This document shows, piece after piece, positions 14,402 to 19,961 of a stretch of DNA of 37,022 bases. The notes under the pieces are model-generated. The model saw nothing but the letters and a program-made list of their open reading frames with translations. It was not told the DNA's origin and made no database searches. This stretch comes from a virus. The translations under genes and the position numbers were made by a program. Location: the IMG/VR virus record IMGVR_UViG_3300020411_003284, positions 1 to 37,022 of that record; one strand, written 5' to 3'. How positions within the stretch are numbered: the first letter of the stretch is position 1; each line of letters begins with the position of its first letter.

Positions 14402-14588
14402 GATGCGCTTTTTCTATAAGCGGCTCAAGTTGTAGGACTGCTCTTGCTAGCTTGCGGGCTAAGTCATGCACTTCTGCTTTGTGTCCAAACTTAGTGAGTT
14501 TTTCATTAGTTTGGATTTCTCCTATAACTTGCATGATCTGTTTTTTCGCAGACCGCAGCCTTCGAGCGTCTTCGCCTGTAAAATTCAT
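14397..14588 (-). CDS. Hypothetical small helical protein
   Basis: The start at 14588 overlaps the upstream stop as ATGA, giving 63 residues. The sequence is helical and basic (EDARRLRSAKKQIMQVIGEI; HDLARKLARAVLQLEPLIEK). It is the last gene of the 15925-14397 unit. A DNA-associated or accessory role is possible from its charge, but no family is recognised. Confidence 0.6.
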   Translation of the reverse strand: MNFTGEDARRLRSAKKQIMQVIGEIQTNEKLTKFGHKAEVHDLARKLARAVLQLEPLIEKAHP

Positions 14589-15214
14589 TGTTTCATCTCT
14601 TCTGCAACTTGGTCTGCCCAATCTTCAAAGTCGTAAAAATACTCCGGCCCTCCGGTTACTCTTTTCATGAACCAGGCGACATCTTTTTCGTCGGGGTAAT
14701 CGTTTTGAAGAATCTCTGTGCAAAAATATCTATGCAGCTTAAAGGCTTTGTCATTGAACCCAGGAATTTTGCATTCTGTTTTCCCAAGGCAGATCAAATC
14801 ATCTAGGAAGTACTCAAGGCTCATATGCCCGTAATGCCATTGACGTGGGTTAAGCCTGCCCCAATTAGAATAGGGATAATCTCTTGCTGGTTCAAACTCA
14901 TGATCTTCTTCCAGCTCCTCGCGAATCCACTCCTTGTAGAGCTTTTCAACTCTATTCGCAAAGTCTCGCTCTTTTGATGCGATCATTGTAATATAGCATT
15001 CTTCAAGGCTCTTTTCGAGCTCTGAAAGAAGCTCAAGAACTTGACCGCTGTCAACGTAGTCTTGGTTGCTGGCGAAAAAATCCCTCACCTTTTTCAGGAG
15101 GTTTCCTTTCGCTTCTTTGGGTGTAACTGTCATCTGTTTTTCCTCATGCAGGCAATCATAAATCTCTGCATAGTAATACTGAGCCGCAGCCCAGCCGACA
15201 TAACTGTCTTGCAT
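14585..15214 (-). CDS. Hypothetical early protein, acidic and aromatic-rich
   Basis: The protein has 209 residues. Its ATG has a GAGGT site 7 bases upstream. The sequence is strongly acidic and rich in Tyr, Trp and Phe (WAAAQYYYAEIYDCLHEEK; EFEPARDYPYSNWGRLN; PRQWHYGHMSLEYFLDDLI; EYFYDFEDWADQVAEEMK). Acidic, DNA-mimic-like composition is common in phage anti-defence or inhibitor proteins, but that is only a compositional remark. There is no catalytic motif or membrane segment. Family unknown. Confidence 0.7.
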   Translation of the reverse strand: MQDSYVGWAAAQYYYAEIYDCLHEEKQMTVTPKEAKGNLLKKVRDFFASNQDYVDSGQVLELLSELEKSLEECYITMIASKERDFANRVEKLYKEWIREELEEDHEFEPARDYPYSNWGRLNPRQWHYGHMSLEYFLDDLICLGKTECKIPGFNDKAFKLHRYFCTEILQNDYPDEKDVAWFMKRVTGGPEYFYDFEDWADQVAEEMKQ

Positions 15215-15253
15215 TGTTTGTACCTCTATGCCATAAAGACATATCTGTTTGTT

Positions 15254-15299
15254 GAAGGGTCTAGGCTTACTGCATTGTGCCTAGGCCCTTCTTTTTTTT
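15254..15299 (+). terminator. Rho-independent terminator facing right inside a leftward operon
   Basis: A 13-bp stem (GAAGGGTCTAGGC at 15254-15266 with GCCTAGGCCCTTC at 15279-15291, one G-T pair) closes a 12-base loop and is followed by eight T on the plus strand. The minus strand has no T-run after the stem. It lies between 15305-15703 and 14585-15214, both minus-strand genes, so it would terminate a plus-strand transcript that no annotated gene explains. Confidence 0.7.
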
Positions 15300-15304
15300 A
15301 TTCT

Positions 15305-15703
15305 TCAGCTTTCCTCGTCCTCCTCATTAGGTTCTTCTATAGGCTCTTGTTCTTCTGTAGCTAAAGGCAAAACCGCCTTAGTCTCCAAGTAAAGACTATG
15401 TGCTGTCTCTATGGAGTAATGCGTGGACAGCACACAGTCTAACTCATAAAGAAGATCATTGCGCAGCCTATTCGCTAAAGCGGCGTGTTCTCTTCTGAGA
15501 GAAGGACTAAGCTCCTGGTTTTTGTATGTCCACAAAAGCATCTGAACCAGTTCTGCTCGCCACTGGATTTCCGCTGAGCCAATTTGTTTTGCTAAATACC
15601 TAACCGCTGTGATCAAAGAGACCCTCGTCCCTTTGTAGAACTCAGCAGCGATCTTGACTGAGTCTTTGTTGTATTCAAAGTGTCCTTTGTTTAAGATTGG
15701 CAT
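15305..15703 (-). CDS. Hypothetical early protein with acidic tail
   Basis: The protein has 132 residues. The ATG directly follows the upstream TAA. The body is helical (SVKIAAEFYKGTRVSLITAV; WRAELVQMLLWTYKNQ; HAALANRLRNDLLYELDCVL). The last 20 residues are almost all Glu, Pro and Asp (EEQEPIEEPNEEDEES), like SSB-type or histone-like acidic tails. No motif for catalysis is visible. It is the second gene of the 15925-14397 unit. Confidence 0.65.
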   Translation of the reverse strand: MPILNKGHFEYNKDSVKIAAEFYKGTRVSLITAVRYLAKQIGSAEIQWRAELVQMLLWTYKNQELSPSLRREHAALANRLRNDLLYELDCVLSTHYSIETAHSLYLETKAVLPLATEEQEPIEEPNEEDEES

Positions 15704-15925
15704 TTAACACCCCCCGCAGTTATCACATCGAGGATAGTCCCACATTGTGAATGTATGTTCGCCTTTGCACCATACACAGAACTCTTTCTTGGCTTCAGGT
15801 TTTTTACAGAACCTTCCTTTTGCATCGCGGTAGTATACCCGCGACGGAAGGCCGTGATCATAATTGAGAGCCCAGTGAACTAGACTGCCTCCCAATCGGT
15901 CTATGAGTTTAATTCGGTCTTTCAT
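15704..15925 (-). CDS. Hypothetical small zinc-ribbon protein
   Basis: The protein has 73 residues. It has a basic N-terminal half (RDAKGRFCKKPEAKK) and a C-terminal zinc-ribbon-like pair, CVWC (about 50-53) and CDNCGGC (about 67-73), ending on the last Cys. The ATG has a strong AGGAGG site and sits about 25 bases after the start point expected from a consensus promoter. It is the first gene of its unit, and zinc ribbons often bind nucleic acid, so a regulatory role is possible but unproven. Confidence 0.7.
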   Translation of the reverse strand: MKDRIKLIDRLGGSLVHWALNYDHGLPSRVYYRDAKGRFCKKPEAKKEFCVWCKGEHTFTMWDYPRCDNCGGC

Positions 15926-15954
15926 TGTTTGTCCTCCTGTTTGTTGAGTTGTAA

Positions 15955-15981
15955 ATTATAGGAAGACACAGGACATGTCAA
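15955..15981 (-). promoter_or_regulatory. Strong sigma-70-like promoter for the 15925-14397 unit
   Basis: On the minus strand TTGACA (15976-15981) and TATAAT (15955-15960) are both perfect consensus boxes, separated by 15 bp, slightly short of the ideal 17. The -35 box is one half of operator 3, so a bound repressor would block it directly. Confidence 0.65.
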
Positions 15982-15995
15982 CCCATTAGTTTACA
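15976..15995. promoter_or_regulatory. Putative operator 3
   Basis: TGTCAA, CCCATTAG and TTTACA form a 20-bp imperfect inverted repeat (5 of 6 complementary positions per half). It overlaps the -35 box of the leftward promoter. The left 14 bases are nearly the same as at 14369 (AGTCAACCCATAAG) and 18147 (TGTCAACCCGCTAA). Confidence 0.6.
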
Positions 15996-16226
15996 ATTAT
16001 TCATCGGTTTCCTTATATTTGATTAGCCCCGGGGTCCCTCCTGGGTTTTGCTTTAGGCGCTCAATGCAGCATCTCGCCCTCGATCTGCCTCAGCCACGCC
16101 CCAATCGCCTACAACCATGCAACCCCTGCACCCCCGAAGAGCCTCCGAGGGAAAAAATCAAAAAGTTCGTAGAAAGGCGCACGGCGTTACGCATAGAGCT
16201 AGAAGAGGTTGCGCCGTAGAAAAAAC

Positions 16227-16313
16227 AAATTGCGGGAGGATCTGGTTGCAGGAGGGAAGAGTTCATAAATCGCAAAGTTTGGCCCGAAACTGGAGGGGCC
16301 CGCAATTTTTTTT
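16227..16313 (+). ncRNA. Candidate structured RNA or large hairpin
   Basis: AAATTGCGGG (16227-16236) pairs perfectly with CCCGCAATTT (16299-16308), enclosing 62 bases, and is followed by T residues as in an intrinsic terminator. Inside lies a small AGTTT/AAACT hairpin (about 16276-16291) and TTGC/GCAA complementarity. The minus strand also has a T-rich stretch after its copy of the stem, so direction is uncertain. No promoter was identified; it may instead be a DNA cruciform. Confidence 0.3.
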
Positions 16314-16462
16314 TCGCCCTGAGCAGGTATGGTAGATGATGGGTCTATTTGCGGCGCTGGCTTTTTGATTTTTTCACGAGGATGCGAAACTCCTCTGAGC
16401 CTTTTTCCCCCCCTGAAACTCAGCAACCCTGTAAGTCCCAGCAAACCTGTATCACCCGTGAG

Positions 16463-16560
16463 ATGCCCGCTACTGCGGGCGTATGGCGGAGCGAAGCGGA
16501 GCAGTGTCGGAATGCCCGCTACTGCGGGCGTATGGCGGAGCGAAGCGGAGCAGTGTCGGA
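16463..16560. repeat. Perfect 49-bp tandem duplication with internal hairpin
   Basis: Two identical 49-bp units (16463-16511 and 16512-16560) abut exactly. Each contains GCCCGC-TACT-GCGGGC, a 6-bp stem with a four-base loop, followed by GTATGGCGGAGCGAAGC. A diverged third unit occurs at 18331 in the other intergenic region. The unit is in no recognised gene. Confidence 0.9.
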
Positions 16561-16622
16561 AAAGCAGGCCAATCCTTTGGTCTGCATGGGACGGGAATGA
16601 AATGGACGTCAGCTACCCTAAT

Positions 16623-16647
16623 CGGCCGAAGGCCGAAAAATTTTTTT
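16623..16647 (+). terminator. Weak rightward terminator-like hairpin
   Basis: CGGCC-GAA-GGCCG is followed by five A and seven T on the plus strand. The stem is only 5 bp, so efficiency is doubtful, but it would end any plus-strand transcript from the repeat region. Confidence 0.3.
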
Positions 16648-16663
16648 GCTTTTTTCAAAGATC

Positions 16664-16697
16664 AAAAAAAACCCGGCTGACATTGCTGTCAACCGGG
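16664..16697 (-). terminator. Rho-independent terminator of the 18074-16728 unit
   Basis: On the minus strand an 11-bp GC-rich stem (16672-16682 with 16687-16697, one mismatch, TTGC/GCAA loop) is followed by eight T. It begins 31 bp after the stop of the last gene of the unit. The outer stem sequence shares a 17-bp identity with the hairpin at 17387. Confidence 0.85.
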
Positions 16698-16727
16698 CTC
16701 GGGTTGCTGCTGGGCGTGAAGCTCTTT

Positions 16728-16955
16728 TTATGTTTCGACTTTCCATCCTTGTGTGGTGGTTGTCTCATTTCCTTTGACTCGAACCGTTTTTCGCACTGAT
16801 TGCCTAAAGTTACCTGAGTCCGTTTCATAGTAGGCCCAATGATAATGGGTGATGAGAATGTGTGTGTAATCTCTTTTCATACCAAGGACGACACCCGGTT
16901 TTGCTCCGAAATCCGTCTGCACTGTAACTAACTGGTTTTCTTGAAATACTGACAC
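16728..16955 (-). CDS. Hypothetical small beta-rich protein (SH3-like)
   Basis: The protein has 75 residues. The start is GTG, with AGGAG about 9 bases upstream and one base after the preceding stop. The sequence alternates in a way that suggests a small SH3/KOW-type barrel (NQLVTVQTDFGAKPGVVLG; THILITHYHWAYYETDSG; TVRVKGNETTTTQGW). Such folds often contact nucleic acid or protein partners; the match is by pattern only. It is the last gene before a strong terminator. Confidence 0.6.
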   Translation of the reverse strand: MSVFQENQLVTVQTDFGAKPGVVLGMKRDYTHILITHYHWAYYETDSGNFRQSVRKTVRVKGNETTTTQGWKVET

Positions 16956-16956
16956 G

Positions 16957-17367
16957 TTACTGCTCTCCTGTTTGTTCCTGCTTAAGCGTCTGCTCGTTTA
17001 GCTTCTCGTGATAGGCTTGGTCTCTGCTGTCATAGATTGCGCCAAGGTACCGGCCTGCAACCCAAATGTGATGCAATGCTTTTTTCAGGTTGGCCAGGTC
17101 TAGGTCCGTCGGGTTTAAGGCTGTGATGTGTTTGTTTTTTCTTATCCCTCCGCAGCGCATGTGACCCAAGGGTGACAGCATCGAAGCAATACCGATTGCT
17201 AGAAACCTAATATCAGGCGCGTACTCTAGATAAGAATCAGCTAGCAATTTGCTTATCCATTGGTCTTGAGTGCTGGCGTTAAGTTTTTGCTGGATGTCTT
17301 TTTTTATGTCGTAATCAATTCTTTTACGTAGTTGGGTGTCTTTTTTGTTCTCTCCGAACCAAGTCAT
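16957..17367 (-). CDS. Hypothetical early protein
   Basis: I chose the ATG at 17367 because AGGAG lies 8 bases upstream; the longer frame starts inside the upstream hairpin. The product has 136 residues. The N-terminus is basic (ENKKDTQLRKRIDYDIKKDI). The middle is hydrophobic and helical (YAPDIRFLAIGIASMLSPLG) but probably not a membrane span. A helical region (DLDLANLKKALHHIWVAGRY) and a Gln/Glu-rich tail follow. No known family. It lies downstream of an intergenic hairpin that may attenuate its expression. Confidence 0.65.
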   Translation of the reverse strand: MTWFGENKKDTQLRKRIDYDIKKDIQQKLNASTQDQWISKLLADSYLEYAPDIRFLAIGIASMLSPLGHMRCGGIRKNKHITALNPTDLDLANLKKALHHIWVAGRYLGAIYDSRDQAYHEKLNEQTLKQEQTGEQ

Positions 17368-17379
17368 AATTTTTCTCCT

Positions 17380-17415
17380 GCAAGAAAGCCCGGTCAACGC
17401 GAGGTCAACCGGGCT
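17380..17415 (-). terminator. Intergenic hairpin, possible attenuating terminator
   Basis: AGCCCGGT (17387-17394) pairs with ACCGGGCT (17408-17415) around a 13-base loop. On the minus strand it is followed by TTTCTT, a weak T-tract. It lies between two genes of the same unit and contains two direct GGTCAAC copies. Partial read-through would lower expression of the two downstream genes. Confidence 0.5.
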
Positions 17416-17435
17416 CGGGTCAATTCTGGTGTGTG

Positions 17436-18074
17436 CTAGTTAGACGGCTGGGGCATTACTGCGTCCGCCAATGCTTCAAGCTCTTCTTTGCTGACTGCAA
17501 GTCCTACAACCTCGTGATTGCTTCGGAATGTCGTTGCAGCGTCGCGGGCGAAGTCTTCGCGGGCGTCGCGATTCTCTTGAGCGCTTGGGATTTTTCCGAT
17601 GATTGTCTTGGGCTTTGCTGCTGCCTCGGCTGCTACGTCTAAAGCAATGTGGCGGTCCACTTTCTTAGAATGAACCAACTGGATAGGGCAGCGAAGCTCT
17701 CCGGGCTTTGATGCCTTTGGGCCGGCTTCGTATACGTTGCCAAGCCGTAAGACTCCTACCGCTCGAACTCTTGAGCCGATGCCGATTCCGCCTTCTTCTA
17801 AAAGCTGCTCTTCCGTCGTGTCTTTTAGCTTGAACATCACCGGGACGGTTTCTTCGTTCTCGGTGTCTTCGTCGAGAGTGACGATTATCATGATGGTGAT
17901 AGCATCGGCACCACTTGGGAAAATAGAGGCTACAAATCCTTCGATGCTGCTGGGTTTCCAATTTGCTTCGCAAAGTTCAAGCGAGGCTTTACCTCGAATC
18001 TCAAAGCCCATGATGCGGGTCATTTTTTCCGCGGTGGCGATGTGTAATTTCTGCTTTTTTGTTAATCTAGGCAT
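17436..18074 (-). CDS. Hypothetical early protein, possible OB-fold
   Basis: The protein has 212 residues. After a basic start (PRLTKKQKLHIATAEKM) comes a beta-rich middle (ITIMIIVTLDEDTENEETVP; MFKLKDTTEEQLLEEGG; GSRVRAVGVLRLGNVYEAG) with the look of an OB-fold or similar barrel. A helical Ala/Glu-rich C-terminus follows. It is the first early gene leftward from a strong promoter with an operator and follows an AAAGGA site. This position usually belongs to abundant early takeover or ssDNA-binding proteins, but no family is recognised. Confidence 0.7.
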   Translation of the reverse strand: MPRLTKKQKLHIATAEKMTRIMGFEIRGKASLELCEANWKPSSIEGFVASIFPSGADAITIMIIVTLDEDTENEETVPVMFKLKDTTEEQLLEEGGIGIGSRVRAVGVLRLGNVYEAGPKASKPGELRCPIQLVHSKKVDRHIALDVAAEAAAKPKTIIGKIPSAQENRDAREDFARDAATTFRSNHEVVGLAVSKEELEALADAVMPQPSN

Positions 18075-18124
18075 TGTTTTTCCTTTTTCTGTTTGTTTGG
18101 TGGTTCGTGATTGAACTTCTACAA

Positions 18125-18152
18125 ATTACAGGACGGGGATTTGGTCTGTCAA
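18125..18152 (-). promoter_or_regulatory. Sigma-70-like promoter for the 18074-16728 unit
   Basis: On the minus strand TTGACA (18147-18152) and TGTAAT (18125-18130) are separated by 16 bp. The expected start is about 18118, giving a leader of roughly 44 bases with an AAAGGA ribosome site before the ATG at 18074. The -35 box is one half of operator 4. Confidence 0.65.
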
Positions 18153-18166
18153 CCCGCTAATTGACA
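18147..18166. promoter_or_regulatory. Putative operator 4
   Basis: TGTCAA, CCCGCTAA and TTGACA form the most symmetric of the four 20-bp sites, with both half-sites perfect inverted copies. It overlaps the leftward -35 box. Extra half-sites TGTAAA (18172-18177) and TTGACA (18183-18188) follow immediately. Confidence 0.65.
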
Positions 18167-18330
18167 AAGAATGTAAATAATATTGACAGGATAAAGCGTG
18201 ACACGGTGCGCCAACGCGTCGCGTCAAAGCAGGAATTCTCGTCCTATTTATTCCATAAATGCCAACTGACTCGGCTACAGTCAGCAACACGATGACAGCT
18301 GAATGAGCACAGGGCGACGAGTCTGAAAGA

Positions 18331-18377
18331 ATGCCCGTTTAATGCGGGCATAGGTTGGGCGAAGCACTATTGTAGGG
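18331..18377. repeat. Diverged copy of the 49-bp hairpin repeat
   Basis: The first 35 bases align without gaps to the 49-bp unit at 16463: ATGCCCG, a changed loop, GCGGGC, then a diverged arm ending GCGAAGC. The stem is kept while the loop has changed. A more degenerate fragment (GCGGGC at 18400, GGAGCGAAGC at 18421) lies just downstream. Confidence 0.65.
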
Positions 18378-18493
18378 AACAATGGAAATTCTAATGACAG
18401 CGGGCAGCTGGCATGAATTTGGAGCGAAGCGTTCAGGGTTACATATATTATAGGGGAAATATGGGGATTGTGATCACGCAGGGTTAGGTGCTA

Positions 18494-18504
18494 TGTGCTA
18501 TACT
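18494..18504 (+). promoter_or_regulatory. Extended -10 promoter candidate for the late module
   Basis: TATACT at 18499-18504 is preceded by TG one base upstream, giving an extended -10. No good -35 lies 16-18 bp upstream. The first late gene starts 47 bp downstream. A second weaker possibility is TATATT near 18442. Confidence 0.4.
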
Positions 18505-18551
18505 TGGACGGACGGCTGGTATTATGCCTGAGATGAATTGCAGAGTTTAAG

Positions 18552-19832
18552 ATGTCCTCTCTAGCAAAGCACGACAGACGGAGAAAACGCATGACGCTGG
18601 AGGAGAGACAAGTACGCAGAAAGTATAGAAGACTTGCAAAGGTGGCTGCACATGTCCCACCACACAAGAAACCACTCGCACTCGCGTATGCGGAGCTGGC
18701 TTCACAGAGTGCAGGAGCAGACGAGCGCTTGGCTCTCCAAAGACTCCATGACCTGCTACCAAACACACAGGACATCCATGACTCACCTGAATCTGAGATA
18801 GTTACAGTCCTTCGATCCCTGGATGCCTCGGGAGAAAATGAGAGCAACTACCCCAGTACCCCCGGGGGACACCCAAATATAAAACAAAACCCACCCTCTC
18901 ATAATATATATACCCCCAAACACCATACCGTCAGGGCTGAAAGGTTAGTCAAACCAGATACCTTATGGGACAACATTCAGGGATTCGCACAGGAAACGTA
19001 CACAGCAATACGAGAATATAGAGATGCGTCCATTGATTTTGCCTTTCACTGGACAGACCTAAGCCCCAAAGAACGACGCATATTCAGCAAGGCACTCAAG
19101 AGTGTTTACTCTAAGATAGACAGTATCGAGTGGCCTGAAGAGGAAGGAGTACCCCCAGTACCCCCCGGTCATGTTGTGTGCCCCGGCTGCAAAGGTTCAG
19201 GGCATGTACTTAAATCTTTAAAAGTTGCACTGGAATGGTTTCTCACCAGAAGAGCAAAGGTTTCACGTGGAACAAAAAGATATAAGATAAACCCTGGAGA
19301 TTGGGGATACGAGGAAATTGCTGCCGTAGAGCTTTGTGATCATTACAGAGAAAAACAACAGCCTCTCGTGGAAATGATCTTTGAAACAGGGACCACAGCA
19401 CTACAATCCTCGAAACCAACAAGACTAGACCCAAATGCTATACTCGTACAGAGATACCCCACAGCTAAACAGATACAACGAGGAATGCTCGAAATTAGAG
19501 CGGCGCAAAAAAAACTGTCGGGCGTACAAGCACAACAACTCAAAAAACTAAAAAGAGAAATGGTGCCAGGGCCAAAGGTGCTCAAAAATGAAAAAGGACT
19601 GCCGAAACTTGATTGGAGCAAAAAAGGAGTAGGGTGCAGGGTTACTCATAAACCATCCCAAATGCAGCACAACTGTGAAGCATTCTCGAACTTCAAACAG
19701 AATTTCGCCAAAGCAGAGACAGAATTAGAGAAAAAAGTCGCTAAATGGATTGAGGAACAGGAGTCGATGGAAAAGCAGGGATTACCTCAGACTTCTGAAG
19801 AAGAGAAAACAACCACTCGTCTGGAACAATAA
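18552..19832 (+). CDS. Hypothetical protein with CPGCxGSG zinc-knuckle, first late gene
   Basis: The protein has 426 residues. The N-terminal 60 residues are very basic (KHDRRRKRMTLEERQVRRKY). Residues about 85-135 are a Pro/Asn/His-rich linker. A helical domain with FAFHWTDLSPKERRIFSKAL follows, then PPGHVVCPGCKGSGHVLKSL, one DnaJ-like Cys pair that is half of a zinc site. The C-terminal half is basic and helical, ending in a Glu/Lys coiled coil. No Walker or nuclease motif is visible. Two positions before the terminase, a small-terminase or packaging-regulator role is conceivable, but nothing proves it. The ATG has only a weak AAG upstream. Its last 92 bp are antisense to a Cys-rich frame. 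Confidence 0.75.
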   Translation: MSSLAKHDRRRKRMTLEERQVRRKYRRLAKVAAHVPPHKKPLALAYAELASQSAGADERLALQRLHDLLPNTQDIHDSPESEIVTVLRSLDASGENESNYPSTPGGHPNIKQNPPSHNIYTPKHHTVRAERLVKPDTLWDNIQGFAQETYTAIREYRDASIDFAFHWTDLSPKERRIFSKALKSVYSKIDSIEWPEEEGVPPVPPGHVVCPGCKGSGHVLKSLKVALEWFLTRRAKVSRGTKRYKINPGDWGYEEIAAVELCDHYREKQQPLVEMIFETGTTALQSSKPTRLDPNAILVQRYPTAKQIQRGMLEIRAAQKKLSGVQAQQLKKLKREMVPGPKVLKNEKGLPKLDWSKKGVGCRVTHKPSQMQHNCEAFSNFKQNFAKAETELEKKVAKWIEEQESMEKQGLPQTSEEEKTTTRLEQ

Positions 19833-19944
19833 CCCCAGTATAATCTTCGCAACAAGGACAATAATCGTCCCCATAATAGATAAACTTGCAATCAGCACAA
19901 CAATGCACGTCCTCGTCAGAGTCGAAATGGCGGACGGTTAGCAT
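19741..19944 (-). CDS. Possible antisense zinc-ribbon protein
   Basis: This 67-residue minus-strand frame contains HCCADCKFIYYGDDYCPCC, a CxxC...CPxC arrangement like rubredoxin-type zinc ribbons, flanked by acidic residues and a DEWLFSLLQ helix. That pattern is unlikely in a random antisense frame. It fills the 129-bp gap before the next late gene and overlaps the last 92 bp of the upstream plus-strand gene. No ribosome site or promoter is visible, so expression is doubtful. Confidence 0.45.
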   Translation of the reverse strand: MLTVRHFDSDEDVHCCADCKFIYYGDDYCPCCEDYTGVIVPDEWLFSLLQKSEVIPAFPSTPVPQSI

Positions 19945-19961
19945 TGCACGGACTGTGATGG

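Larger units (their letters stand above)
15996..16727. other. Non-coding region with repeats and hairpins
   Basis: No convincing gene lies here. The region holds a 10-bp inverted repeat ending in a T-tract (16227-16313), a perfect 49-bp tandem duplication (16463-16560), a small GGCC hairpin with A/T tract (16623-16647), and the terminator of the next minus-strand unit (16664-16697). Runs of C and G and of T alternate, unlike the flanking genes. It could be a replication origin, a non-coding RNA locus, or both. A short proline-rich plus-strand frame at 16064-16219 has no ribosome site. Confidence 0.5.
18075..18551. other. Divergent intergenic region between early and late modules
   Basis: This 477-bp region separates the leftward early genes from the rightward virion genes. 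It holds the leftward promoter and operator 4 (18125-18166), further half-sites TGTAAA (18172) and TTGACA (18183), a small CTGACT-N7-AGTCAG hairpin near 18270, a diverged 49-bp-type unit (18331), and a probable rightward late promoter (18494-18504). No gene is supported. It is a candidate control region or origin. Confidence 0.6.

Noticed and set aside
16064-16219. Short proline-rich plus-strand frame
   Set aside because: It is about 51 residues, with no ribosome site or promoter, in a region of odd composition; not enough to call a gene.
16463-16560. Possible CRISPR array
   Set aside because: The two units are directly adjacent with no unique spacers and no cas genes are present.
16329-16799. 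156-residue plus-strand frame across the 49-bp repeats
   Set aside because: It runs through the tandem repeats and two hairpins and antisense to the small gene at 16728. Composition follows the repeat, there is no ribosome site, and the frame is not gene-like.
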